A stretch of DNA of 59,545 bases from Bacteroidaceae bacterium (lineage in GTDB: Bacteria > Bacteroidota > Bacteroidia > Bacteroidales > Bacteroidaceae). The notes beneath the pieces are model-generated. The model saw only the letters and a list, made by a program, of their open reading frames with translations. It searched no databases and was not told the origin of the DNA. The DNA is taken from positions 1-59,545 of the forward strand of contig JAFSAT010000047.1 of the NCBI GenBank assembly GCA_017442185.1, in the 5' to 3' direction. This document shows positions 45,792 through 54,417 of this stretch, in pieces. Position numbers and translations under genes: made by a program. The stretch's first letter is position 1. The number at the start of each line of letters is the position of its first letter.

Positions 45792-46160
45792 ATGTATATA
45801 ACCGATTATAACATAGAGCTGCGCGACATACACATGTATGCCTATCATGGAGTGATGGAGCAAGAGCGCAAGGTTGGCGCATGGTTCACCGTCGACATTG
45901 TGCTTACACTCACCGACCATGCCGGCGCCCTTACCGACAATATAGCCGACACGGTAAATTATGCCGATATATACGATACTATATGCAAACAGATGGCCGT
46001 TCCATCCAATCTGTTAGAGCATGTGTGCCATCGCATACTGCAAGAGATAATGGAAAAATTCGCATCCGTATCTCAGGCCGAGGTGACGCTGACAAAAGAG
46101 ACACCTCCCATGGGCGGCGATAGGTTAAAGTCTGCAGTGACCCTCAAAGTCAGAAGGTGA
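45792..46160 (+). CDS. folB: Dihydroneopterin aldolase
   Basis: Folate pathway enzyme cleaving 7,8-dihydroneopterin. The 122-residue protein has the typical start IELRDIHMYAYHGVMEQER, the middle DTVNYADIYDTI and the C-terminal VTLTKETPPMGGD with the catalytic lysine. Length is the family norm. It is separated from nrdJ by a terminator. Confidence 0.92.
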   Translation: MYITDYNIELRDIHMYAYHGVMEQERKVGAWFTVDIVLTLTDHAGALTDNIADTVNYADIYDTICKQMAVPSNLLEHVCHRILQEIMEKFASVSQAEVTLTKETPPMGGDRLKSAVTLKVRR

Positions 46161-46203
46161 GGCGACGGTAAAAAATACAATATACATTCAGAAACCGTTT
46201 GAA

Positions 46204-46290
46204 TTTAAACAGCTTCTTATATCTTATAGTTTCTTAGAGAGCAAAAACTGCCGTTGAAAATGAATATAAAGGCGTAAAATTGTTTATTTT
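46204..46290 (+). repeat. Copy of the dispersed repeat (one end clear)
   Basis: TTTAAACAGCTTCTTATA at 46204-46221 is the cleanest copy of the repeat end. Sequence after it shares GAGCAAAAA and AATATAAA blocks with the copy at 27691-27890. It lies between folB and purB. Confidence 0.5.
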
Positions 46291-46335
46291 TAATAAACTT
46301 TACTGTCACATCGGGTGTTTATGCACAAAAAGTGC

Positions 46336-46343
46336 TATTTTTG
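46336..46343 (+). promoter_or_regulatory. Candidate -7 element of purB
   Basis: TATTTTTG matches TAnnTTTG, 28 bp before the purB ATG. The -33 element is not clear. Confidence 0.4.
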
Positions 46344-46371
46344 CATCCGAAAACGTTTTTAATCACAGACA

Positions 46372-47718
46372 ATGGAACTTGACATCCTCACCGCAGTGTC
46401 TCCTATCGACGGCCGTTATAGGAGTAAGACCGAGCCTTTGGCCGGATATTTCTCGGAGTACGCACTTATGAAATATCGCGTACAAGTAGAGATTGAGTAT
46501 TTTATATCGCTTTGCGAACAACCGCTGCCGCAGCTGGTAAGTCTGAATAACGACATCTTTCCGCAGTTGCGTGCAATATACAAGGAATTTACCATAGCCG
46601 ATGCACGCCGCATCAAAGAGATTGAGAAAACCACCAATCACGACGTCAAGGCTGTGGAGTATTTCATAAAAGAGCGCTTCGATGCAATAGGAGGTCTCGA
46701 AAGCTATAAAGAGTTCATACACTTCGGGCTGACCTCGCAAGATATAAACAACACCTCCATCCCCTGTTCAATAAAAGATGCTTTGCAGCAAGTATACTAT
46801 CCGGCTGTCGAGGAGATGATAGCACAGCTCAAGGAGTATGCCGAGGCGTGGAAAGATATACCTATGCTTGCTCGTACACACGGACAACCTGCGTCGCCCA
46901 CACGCTTGGGCAAAGAGGTGATGGTGTTTGTCTACCGTCTGGAGACACAATTGGCACAACTCAAGAACTGCGTAATATCGGCAAAGTTCGGTGGCGCAAC
47001 AGGTAATTTCAATGCACATAACGTAGCCTACCCGTCAATAAATTGGAAAGATTTCGGAAACAAATTCGTGACCGAAAAGTTGGGATTGCAACGTGAGCAA
47101 TATACTACTCAGATTTCAAATTACGATAATCTGGCAGCCCTCTTTGATGCAATGCGTCGCATTAACACCATCATAATAGATATGAATCGTGACTTTTGGC
47201 AATATATCTCGATGGAATTTTTCAAACAAAAGATAAAAGCCGGCGAGGTGGGTTCCAGCGCTATGCCGCACAAGGTGAATCCTATCGACTTTGAAAATAG
47301 CGAAGGTAATCTTGGTATTGCCAACGCCATCTTTGACCATCTGTCGCTGAAACTGCCGGTATCACGCCTTCAGCGCGACCTCACCGACTCCACAGTGCTG
47401 CGCAACGTTGGTGTACCTATGGGACACATGCTCATAGCCGTCAAGAGCACGCTGACGGGATTGCGCAAACTATTGCTTAACGAATCAGCCATATACAACG
47501 AACTTGATAACTGCTGGAGCGTATGTGCCGAGGGTATACAAACAATACTTCGTCGCGAGGCATATCCCAATCCTTACGAGGCACTTAAGTCCCTCACACG
47601 CACCAATAGCAAAATAGACCACCGGTCGCTGTTGCAATTTATAGACACCCTCGAAGTACCCGAAAGTGTAAAAGAGGAGCTGCGTGCCATAACTCCTCAC
47701 TCCTATACAGGAATTTAA
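46372..47718 (+). CDS. purB: Adenylosuccinate lyase
   Basis: Acts twice in purine synthesis, splitting SAICAR and adenylosuccinate. The 448-residue protein is of the E. coli-like long type: TAVSPIDGRYRSKTEPLA at the start, ARTHGQPASPTRLGKE near 167, the catalytic loop signature GSSAMPHKVNPIDFEN near 297 and LQRDLTDSTVLRN near 335. The stop codon TAA at 47716-47718 lies inside TTTAAAC, the start of a copy of the dispersed repeat end. Confidence 0.96.
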   Translation: MELDILTAVSPIDGRYRSKTEPLAGYFSEYALMKYRVQVEIEYFISLCEQPLPQLVSLNNDIFPQLRAIYKEFTIADARRIKEIEKTTNHDVKAVEYFIKERFDAIGGLESYKEFIHFGLTSQDINNTSIPCSIKDALQQVYYPAVEEMIAQLKEYAEAWKDIPMLARTHGQPASPTRLGKEVMVFVYRLETQLAQLKNCVISAKFGGATGNFNAHNVAYPSINWKDFGNKFVTEKLGLQREQYTTQISNYDNLAALFDAMRRINTIIIDMNRDFWQYISMEFFKQKIKAGEVGSSAMPHKVNPIDFENSEGNLGIANAIFDHLSLKLPVSRLQRDLTDSTVLRNVGVPMGHMLIAVKSTLTGLRKLLLNESAIYNELDNCWSVCAEGIQTILRREAYPNPYEALKSLTRTNSKIDHRSLLQFIDTLEVPESVKEELRAITPHSYTGI

Positions 47719-47726
47719 ACAACTTC
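47713..47726 (+). repeat. Copy of the dispersed repeat end at the purB stop codon
   Basis: ATTTAAACAACTTC resembles the repeat end TTTAAACAGCTTC, and its TAA is the purB stop codon. Confidence 0.4.
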
Positions 47727-47779
47727 AAAGAAGTACAAGACAAATTTGGACCGTGAGGTTCGTAAATAATAAATTCAAA

Positions 47780-49018
47780 ATGGATAATTACAAAGACAAA
47801 CGTTCGGGAGGATACACCCCCGGAAACAAAGAACGTTTATTTGACAGCAGTTTTAATGGCGAATTTAGAAAAAAAGCACGCCCACGCTTCAGCAAAGAGA
47901 CAGACGGTCGTCCGCAATATGTGCGCATAGAGCGCCGCGATAACAGCGACAGCGAGCGTCAAGGAAACAAGTTCGGAGCAAAATATGGCAAGCCGCAGCG
48001 CAGACAAGATTATCACTACGATAGTGAGCGCCCCGCACGCGGCCGTTATATGAGTGAGCGCGACAATAATGCCGGCCGTCGCCGAGGTGACTATCGTAAC
48101 GAGGGTACAGAAGATAATAATAACAAAGGCTACGCCGGATATAACGGCAGTCGCGGCAGCAACGGGCGAGGATACACCACACAACACAGCAGCACCTACT
48201 CGCAGTATGGCGGCAAGAGACAAGGTGGCAATTACGACCCCACATCAAAATACAGCAAAAAGAAGCGCGTAGTGTATCGCGAGGCTGCAATAGACCCCGA
48301 TGCACCGATGCGTCTCAACAAATATCTGGCCAATGCAGGCATCTGCTCGCGTCGCGAAGCAGACAACTACATAACGGCGGGTCTAATCAGTGTTAACGGA
48401 ACAGTGGTAACAGAGCTTGGCACCAAAGTAACACATAACGACGATATTCGTTTCAATGGAGAACGCGTGAATCCCGAGCGAAAAGTATATGTGCTTCTTA
48501 ACAAACCAAAAGATTGTGTGACAACCGTCGACGATCCCCAAGAACGTCGCACTGTGCTCGACTGTCTAAAAGGCATCGGCAAAGAGCGCATATATCCTGT
48601 GGGGCGTCTCGACCGAAATACCACAGGCGTGTTGCTGCTCACAAACGACGGCGACCTTGCCTCCAAGCTCACACATCCCAAGTTCATGAAGAAGAAAATA
48701 TACCATGTAACCTGCGATAAAAACGTAGCAATGTCAGACATGGACTTGTTGGCAAGCGGGATAGAGCTTGAGGATGGCCCCGTGTATGCCGACGAAGTAA
48801 GCTACGTAAATGACGCCGACCGTTCTCAGATAGGCATAGAGATACACTCTGGCAAGAATCGCATTGTTCGTCGCATGATGGAACATTTGGGTTATCATGT
48901 GGTTAAGCTCGACCGTGTGCTTTTTGCCGGGCTGACAAAAAAGAATCTGCGACGCGGCGATTGGCGTTATCTCACCGAAAAAGAGGTTAACATGCTTCGC
49001 ATGGGAGCCTACGAGTGA
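47780..49018 (+). CDS. RluB/RsuA-family RNA pseudouridine synthase with long Arg/Gly-rich N-terminus
   Basis: I start at the ATG at 47780 (MDNYKDKRSGGYTP), giving 412 residues; an earlier start at 47753 adds nine. Residues 1 to about 165 are low complexity, rich in Arg, Gly, Asn, Tyr and Ser (RGRYMSERDNNAGRRRGDY, GYNGSRGSNGRGY). They are followed by an S4 RNA-binding domain (MRLNKYLANAGICSRREAD) and the RsuA/RluB catalytic domain with the aspartate in GRLDRNTTGVLLLTNDGD. Family members modify 23S or 16S rRNA; which one is not clear. The Arg/Gly-rich part probably adds RNA binding or phase separation. Confidence 0.9.
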   Translation: MDNYKDKRSGGYTPGNKERLFDSSFNGEFRKKARPRFSKETDGRPQYVRIERRDNSDSERQGNKFGAKYGKPQRRQDYHYDSERPARGRYMSERDNNAGRRRGDYRNEGTEDNNNKGYAGYNGSRGSNGRGYTTQHSSTYSQYGGKRQGGNYDPTSKYSKKKRVVYREAAIDPDAPMRLNKYLANAGICSRREADNYITAGLISVNGTVVTELGTKVTHNDDIRFNGERVNPERKVYVLLNKPKDCVTTVDDPQERRTVLDCLKGIGKERIYPVGRLDRNTTGVLLLTNDGDLASKLTHPKFMKKKIYHVTCDKNVAMSDMDLLASGIELEDGPVYADEVSYVNDADRSQIGIEIHSGKNRIVRRMMEHLGYHVVKLDRVLFAGLTKKNLRRGDWRYLTEKEVNMLRMGAYE

Positions 49019-49059
49019 ACATTAAGATAGGAGGAACAAAATAAAACAATATAATCGTA

Positions 49060-50463
49060 ATGGAAGCGATAAGACGAACAAGAATTTCAGACCTGCTCAA
49101 AAGTACCGCTTATGGTACAACGGTAAACGTCAGAGGATGGGTGAGAACCCGTCGCAGTAGTAAACAAGTCGCATTTGTGGCACTGAACGACGGTTCGACG
49201 ATAAATAACGTGCAAGTGGTGATGGATGTAGACAAGTTCGACGAAGAACTGATAAAACTGCTTACCACAGGAGCCTGCCTCAGTGTGAACGGAACATTGG
49301 TAGAGTCGATAGGTGGCGGGCAGTCGGTAGAGATACAGGCCGCAGAGATAGAGGTGCTTGGCGAATGTGACAACACATACCCTTTGCAAAAGAAAGGACA
49401 AACAATGGAGTATATGCGCACCGTTGCGCATCTGCGTGCGCGTACAAACACCTTTGGAGCCGTGTTCCGCATACGTCACAATATGGCCTATGCCATACAC
49501 AAGTTTTTCCACGATAAAGGATTCTACTACTTCCATACACCCATTATCACAGCCTCGGATTGCGAAGGCGCCGGTCAGATGTTCCAAGTGACCACCATGA
49601 ACCTCTACGACCTCAAAAAAGATGATGAGGGTAATATCAAATATGATAACGATTTCTTCGGTAAGCAGGCAAGTCTCACCGTATCCGGACAGCTCGAGGG
49701 CGAACTTGCGGCAACAGCCTTAGGAGCCATATATACCTTCGGCCCCACTTTCCGTGCCGAAAATTCCAATACTCCGCGCCATCTTGCCGAATTTTGGATG
49801 ATAGAGCCCGAAGTAGCTTTCAATGATATTATTGATAATATGGATCTTGCCGAAGAATTCATAAAGTATTGCGTGCAATGGGCACTTGACCACTGCATGG
49901 AAGACCTCGAATTCCTCAACAAGATGATAGACAAGGAACTTATAGAACGTTTACGCTCGATAGTAGATACAAAATTTGTACGCCTCAGTTACACCGAAGG
50001 CATAAAAATTCTTGAGGATGCTGTGGCAGGAGGTCATAAATTTGAATTTCCCGTATATTGGGGTGTAGACCTTGCATCGGAGCATGAGCGCTACCTTGTG
50101 GAGCACCACTTTAAAAGCCCGGTGATACTCACCGACTATCCCAAGGAGATAAAGGCATTCTACATGAAACAGAACGAAGATGGAAAGACTGTTCGTGCGA
50201 TGGATGTGCTCTTCCCCAAGATTGGTGAGATAATAGGTGGCTCGGAGCGCGAGGCCGACTACAATAAACTGCTCACACGTATCGAGGAGCTTGGTATTCC
50301 CATGAAGGATATGTGGTGGTATCTTGATACACGTCGCTACGGCTCATGTCCCCACTCGGGCTTCGGACTCGGCTTTGAGCGTTTGTTGCTCTTTGTAACA
50401 GGTATGTCCAACATACGCGATGTGATTCCTTTCCCACGCACACCAAATAACGCCGACTTCTAA
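49060..50463 (+). CDS. asnS: Asparaginyl-tRNA synthetase
   Basis: Charges tRNA-Asn. The 467-residue class IIb synthetase has an N-terminal OB-fold anticodon-binding domain ([21 protein letters not shown]), motif 2 with [21 protein letters not shown] and motif 3 with [15 protein letters not shown]. The C-terminal end [11 protein letters not shown] is typical of AsnRS. It lies 41 bp downstream of the pseudouridine synthase gene. Confidence 0.96.
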   Translation: MEAIRRTRISDLLKSTAYGTTVNVRGWVRTRRSSKQVAFVALNDGSTINNVQVVMDVDKFDEELIKLLTTGACLSVNGTLVESIGGGQSVEIQAAEIEVLGECDNTYPLQKKGQTMEYMRTVAHLRARTNTFGAVFRIRHNMAYAIHKFFHDKGFYYFHTPIITASDCEGAGQMFQVTTMNLYDLKKDDEGNIKYDNDFFGKQASLTVSGQLEGELAATALGAIYTFGPTFRAENSNTPRHLAEFWMIEPEVAFNDIIDNMDLAEEFIKYCVQWALDHCMEDLEFLNKMIDKELIERLRSIVDTKFVRLSYTEGIKILEDAVAGGHKFEFPVYWGVDLASEHERYLVEHHFKSPVILTDYPKEIKAFYMKQNEDGKTVRAMDVLFPKIGEIIGGSEREADYNKLLTRIEELGIPMKDMWWYLDTRRYGSCPHSGFGLGFERLLLFVTGMSNIRDVIPFPRTPNNADF

Positions 50464-50470
50464 TAAAATA

Positions 50471-50505
50471 AACGCCCCATTTTAAGGATTCTTAAATGGG
50501 GCGTT
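50471..50505 (+). terminator. Hairpin terminator after asnS
   Basis: AACGCCCCATTT at 50471-50482 pairs perfectly with 50494-50505, directly after the stop codon. The T-run is short. Confidence 0.75.
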
Positions 50506-50565
50506 CTGCAATAAAAAGAGTCGCAATCCGTTTTCATAAAAGAAACGTTTCAAAAACATACAACA

Positions 50566-51660
50566 ATGGACAAGAACAGATACTGCGTCATTATGGCAGG
50601 AGGCATCGGCAGCCGTTTGTGGCCTCTTAGTCGCAAAGAACGTCCCAAACAGTTTCACGACCTTTTAGGCTGCGGAAAGACACTGCTTCAGCAAACCTAT
50701 CACAGATATAGCCGTATAGTTCCTTGCGAGAATATAATTGTATCGACGAACATAGAATACTCATCATTGGTGCGCGAGCAACTTCCCGAACTTCCTGCCG
50801 ACCAGATTCTCCACGAGCCAACCTTTCGTGGCACAGCTCCAAGTATAGCTTATGCCGCCTGCCATATAAGGCAGCTTAATCCTATGGCAAGCATAGTGGT
50901 GGCTCAGTCCGATCAATTGGTTTTAAATGAAAATTCTTTTGTGGAGACGGTGGGCAAGGGGCTCGACTTTGTGGCACAGCAAAATAAATTGGTGATAATA
51001 GGAATTAAACCCACCTGCCCCGAAACCCGCTACGGCTACATACAGGTCGAAGATAAGCACTCTGCATCGGATGATGGCATCTTCTACAAGGCGCGTACAT
51101 TTACAGAGAAGCCCACATACGAATTTGCCAAAATATTTATGGACAGTGGCGAATTTTTTTGGAACTCAGGAATATACATTTGGAGCGTTCAAACGATAAT
51201 AGAGACTCTCTCAAAACTTTTACCGGATATGATGGCAAAATTTGAGCAGGTGTTTCGCGAACTTCCCAATAGAGATGACCGTCGTCGCAAGATTTATGAA
51301 TCGTACACCTCATTCCCCAATGTATCCATCGACTCGGCGGTGATGGAGCGTGCCGATAATGTTTTTGTCGAAGTTGGAGAATTCGGATGGGCCGATATCG
51401 GTACGTGGGACTCACTGTATGGCACATTGCCCAAAGACAGCAATGGGAATGTGGTTTTGCACTCGCACACCATGATGTATGACAGCCGTGATAATGTGAT
51501 AGCTCTGCCAAAAGGTAAACTTGCTGTTATACAGGATGTTGAGGGTCTGTTGATTGTGGATGCCGGCAATGTGTTGATGGTGTGCAGAAAAGGCAGTGAG
51601 GGGGATATACGTAAATTCTTGAATGACGCCCGTATGAAATTGGGTGAAGAATTTGCATAA
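50566..51660 (+). CDS. Mannose-1-phosphate guanylyltransferase
   Basis: Makes GDP-mannose for polysaccharide and GDP-fucose synthesis. The 364-residue protein has the nucleotidyltransferase signature AGGIGSRLWPLSRKERPKQF, the family motif FTEKPTYEFAK, NSGIYIW and GWADIGTWDSLY. It has only the transferase domain, without the phosphomannose isomerase domain of long ManC proteins. The adjacent gene is not a capsule locus, so it probably serves general glycan metabolism. Confidence 0.93.
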   Translation: MDKNRYCVIMAGGIGSRLWPLSRKERPKQFHDLLGCGKTLLQQTYHRYSRIVPCENIIVSTNIEYSSLVREQLPELPADQILHEPTFRGTAPSIAYAACHIRQLNPMASIVVAQSDQLVLNENSFVETVGKGLDFVAQQNKLVIIGIKPTCPETRYGYIQVEDKHSASDDGIFYKARTFTEKPTYEFAKIFMDSGEFFWNSGIYIWSVQTIIETLSKLLPDMMAKFEQVFRELPNRDDRRRKIYESYTSFPNVSIDSAVMERADNVFVEVGEFGWADIGTWDSLYGTLPKDSNGNVVLHSHTMMYDSRDNVIALPKGKLAVIQDVEGLLIVDAGNVLMVCRKGSEGDIRKFLNDARMKLGEEFA

Positions 51661-51796
51661 TCCTTGGCAGTGGATATATGCCATATTGTGTGATGAGGAT
51701 TGTGATGTAATGCGCAAACAATTTAGCGCGAAATCTCTTTTTTTTGCGCGAAATTGCGCAAATTCGGCAGAAATGATGATGTGGAAGTAAAAAAAT

Positions 51797-51837
51797 AAAG
51801 TATTGTATTTTAGTAATCACTTAAAATACAATACTTT
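51797..51837 (-). terminator. Hairpin terminator of tRNA-Ala
   Basis: A perfect 16-bp AT-rich stem (51797-51812 with 51822-51837) lies just after the tRNA on the minus strand. It is symmetrical enough to act also for the upstream plus-strand gene. Confidence 0.75.
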
Positions 51838-51845
51838 ATAATTTG

Positions 51846-51919
51846 TGGAGCATGCGAGACTCGAACTCGCCACCTCTTGACTGCCAGTCAAACGCTCTAG
51901 CCAGATGAGCTAATGCCCC
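51846..51919 (-). tRNA. tRNA-Ala (anticodon GGC)
   Basis: On the minus strand the 74-base cloverleaf starts GGGGCAT and ends ATGCTCC plus A73. The acceptor stem contains the G3-U70 pair that identifies alanine tRNAs, and the anticodon loop CTGGCAG carries GGC. The T loop TTCGAGT is standard. CCA is not encoded. Confidence 0.95.
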
Positions 51920-52037
51920 ATGTGCCGACAAAGATAATACTATATTTTTATTCTCACTATTTTTGCAGCTGTTTTTTATTGTGGAATAAAAAAAATATCT
52001 TACAACCACACATTTTTCAATCTATATAAACATTATT

Positions 52038-52994
52038 TTATCTCCCATTGAACCATCTGTCGAAAATTGTGCTTGTGAGAATATAGAAAAGCACACCCGA
52101 TATCAGGCCGGCAATTGCGTCAACCAGGTAGTGAGCTTTTATGTATACGGTAGCACAGCATAGTAAAAGGTAGAACGGCATCAGTATCAGTGCAAGTGAA
52201 CGTTTCGAGCGCAGAGCCAGCAGCATAAGCACTGTGGATATACCTATGTGTGAGCTTGGAAAGGCTGCAGTAGGACGTTCGCCCGAAGATTGTGCCATGC
52301 TTACAAGAGAGGTGAAGAGACCTCCTTTACCCTCTTGTGCTATGGTTATCTGTGGGTGAATGTCGAAATAATTGCCAATCTCGGGATATGGCCCTGACGT
52401 TGCCGCAATATCACCAATCACCGGGAAATAGAATTGCGGCCCTGCAACAGGCAGGAATATATATATAAAATAGTAGAGGTAGAATGATGCTATTATGATA
52501 AAAGTGCAGCGCTCAACCTCTCTCTGTTGTTTGAAAAAATACCACAATGTGACGGCTGCTATCATAGGATAATATGACCAATATCCAAGGTTAAAGGCTT
52601 CGCGCCAAAAAAAACCGCTGCATAGCTGCTCGAACATGAGTGCAGGCTGGCAACCGAAAAGAGCAATGTCGGCTCCGGCAAACAGATGGTCGAGGTTGGG
52701 GAATATTCTGTTAAATTCGAATGTGTCGGGATACCAATAGGAGAGCAGTGCCATCTGTCCCACAAGGCGCACAAAACGCATCAGCGGAGAGGGATATTTT
52801 GTGTAGGCGTAAATCAGCGTAAATGTGCCTGCCAATATTGCAAAACGTCCAATAAGCATCTGTTGCGGATTGGCAAGACGCTCGTAAAAGATTATAATAA
52901 GTATAGTAGTTAAGAGGTTGTATAACAGGTTGAGCTTCTCTACTGCAAGGAACTTGCGCACCTCGGTTTCTTGTTTAAAAAATCTTATAGCCAT
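52038..52994 (-). CDS. PAP2-family membrane enzyme (Aur1/inositol-phosphotransferase-like)
   Basis: A 318-residue protein with about six or seven membrane segments. The phosphatase/transferase motifs are RPTAAFPSSHIGIS (central motif with the catalytic His) and KAHYLVDAIAG (C-terminal His and Asp). The long N-terminal part and the AGPQFYFPVIG region recall Aur1-type phosphotransferases more than simple PAP2 phosphatases. In Bacteroides, proteins of this type make inositol phosphorylceramide, but I cannot show that here. The start overlaps the upstream epimerase gene by 10 bp, so the two are coupled. Confidence 0.82.
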   Translation of the reverse strand: MAIRFFKQETEVRKFLAVEKLNLLYNLLTTILIIIFYERLANPQQMLIGRFAILAGTFTLIYAYTKYPSPLMRFVRLVGQMALLSYWYPDTFEFNRIFPNLDHLFAGADIALFGCQPALMFEQLCSGFFWREAFNLGYWSYYPMIAAVTLWYFFKQQREVERCTFIIIASFYLYYFIYIFLPVAGPQFYFPVIGDIAATSGPYPEIGNYFDIHPQITIAQEGKGGLFTSLVSMAQSSGERPTAAFPSSHIGISTVLMLLALRSKRSLALILMPFYLLLCCATVYIKAHYLVDAIAGLISGVLFYILTSTIFDRWFNGR

Positions 52995-53992
52995 TTGTTC
53001 TCCTTATACCATTTTATCATCTCGGCTGTACCTTTTGCAAGGTCGTAGTCGACTGTGAAATCTAATTCTTTTTCAATCTTTGATGTATCGCAGAGCCAAT
53101 TCCTCTGTTTCATTATGTTGTATTTGTCGCTATTGAGCGTTGCCGGTTTTTTGGTGATGCGTGATATATGCTCGCTGCACACTGATATTATTCTGAGCAC
53201 CCATAATGGCGCTTTTATATGCAACACGTGGCGTATGCCCATCTCGTGTTGTATGTAGTCGCTGAAACTGCGACTGTGGTAGCCGCGCGGTTCGCTCACA
53301 AAATAGGTGCGTGCTGTTATGCCCTTGTCAATGGCCGAATAGATTGCTTTCACAAGGTCTTTCACATATATGAACGTAATAACTTGTGGTTTGTAGCCCA
53401 CAGCAAAATCTATATGGTTTTTTATGCTCACAGCCATCTTATAATAATCTCTTTCGCGTGGCCCGTATACACCCGTCGGGCGGAATATCACGTAGGGCAG
53501 GCTGGGGATGCTGTGCAGATAAGCCTCTGCCATAAGTTTGCTTTTACCGTATGCGGTGTCGGGCTTTGCTTCGTCGCTATCGAGTATGGGTGTGTAGGGC
53601 TGCTCCTCGCGCACGGGGCCGAATACGCTCAATGAACTGAGATAGATGAATTGTTCAGGGCACATATCCGATTCCAACAGCGTGTCGACAAGATTTTTTG
53701 TACCATTGAAATTTACACGCATGAAATCTTGTTTATCAAGGCATTTGGTGACACCTGCTGCGTGAATCACGCACTCCCAGCGTTTGTTTTCGCGTGCAAA
53801 GGCCGATAACTGCTCCTTTAACACTGTTTTATTTTCGAGATTAAGCTCTATGAAATGTATGCGCTTGTCTTTTAGGAATTTGTGACTGCTTGTGCCGCGT
53901 ATTCCGGCCCACACTTCATGTCCAAGTTCAAGGCCTTTTTCTACTATGAAGCTGCCAATGAATCCACTTGCTCCGGTTACCAGAATTTTCAT
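52985..53992 (-). CDS. NAD-dependent epimerase/dehydratase family protein
   Basis: An extended short-chain dehydrogenase of 335 residues. The Rossmann motif is VTGASGFIGSFIVEKG, the catalytic dyad is TAYGKSK (Tyr and Lys near residues 148-152), and HAAGVTKCLDKQDF and RPTGVYGPRERDYY are typical of the atypical/extended group, close to 3-beta-hydroxysteroid dehydrogenase or nucleotide-sugar epimerase relatives. It overlaps the PAP2-type gene by 10 bp. A joint role in lipid or glycolipid synthesis is inferred from the coupling. Confidence 0.88.
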   Translation of the reverse strand: MKILVTGASGFIGSFIVEKGLELGHEVWAGIRGTSSHKFLKDKRIHFIELNLENKTVLKEQLSAFARENKRWECVIHAAGVTKCLDKQDFMRVNFNGTKNLVDTLLESDMCPEQFIYLSSLSVFGPVREEQPYTPILDSDEAKPDTAYGKSKLMAEAYLHSIPSLPYVIFRPTGVYGPRERDYYKMAVSIKNHIDFAVGYKPQVITFIYVKDLVKAIYSAIDKGITARTYFVSEPRGYHSRSFSDYIQHEMGIRHVLHIKAPLWVLRIISVCSEHISRITKKPATLNSDKYNIMKQRNWLCDTSKIEKELDFTVDYDLAKGTAEMIKWYKENKWL

Positions 53993-54295
53993 CGTTCTTT
54001 AGACGCTCTGTTTATTTGTATAAAAATTGATTCTATGAGGTCACTTTATATCGTCCTGTTTGTCTTAAAATTCAATAGGGTGTGTCTCATTCTCTTACTC
54101 GCCTGTATAGCTTGATATATTCCTCGAGCAATAGTGGTACAGACTGTTTTTGCCTATAAATTTAAACAGTTTCTTAGTAGTTTCCTATTTTTATAAAGTT
54201 TATTATCGCCTGATGAGGCTGCTCATTTGATTCGTTAGCAAAGATAGTGATAATTTCTGTAAACGCTGGTGATTATATTCCGAATTTGTGGCAGG
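53993..54295. other. Intergenic region upstream of the insertion sequence
   Basis: About 300 bases between the epimerase start and the left end of the insertion sequence. It contains a copy of the dispersed repeat end (TTTAAACAGTTTCTTAG at 54161-54177) and a 10-bp sequence, CCGAATTTGT at 54280-54289, that is repeated just beyond the right end of the insertion. I see no gene. Confidence 0.6.
54161..54177 (+). repeat. Copy of the dispersed repeat end
   Basis: TTTAAACAGTTTCTTAG differs at two or three positions from TTTAAACAGCTTCTTATA. Confidence 0.45.
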
Positions 54296-54417
54296 GTGGA
54301 CAAAAAGTAGGATAAAACCTCCGTAATCATCTGATATACATATCTTTGCAAAGATTATCATTGATATGCTAAAAAAAATGCTTTTTTTGTGGCTCCTCCA
54401 ATGTAGTCAAGAATGGC

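Noticed and set aside
47837-48305. Two overlapping antisense frames (128 and 138 codons) over the pseudouridine synthase N-terminus
   Set aside because: They are shadows of the Arg/Gly-rich low-complexity coding sequence.
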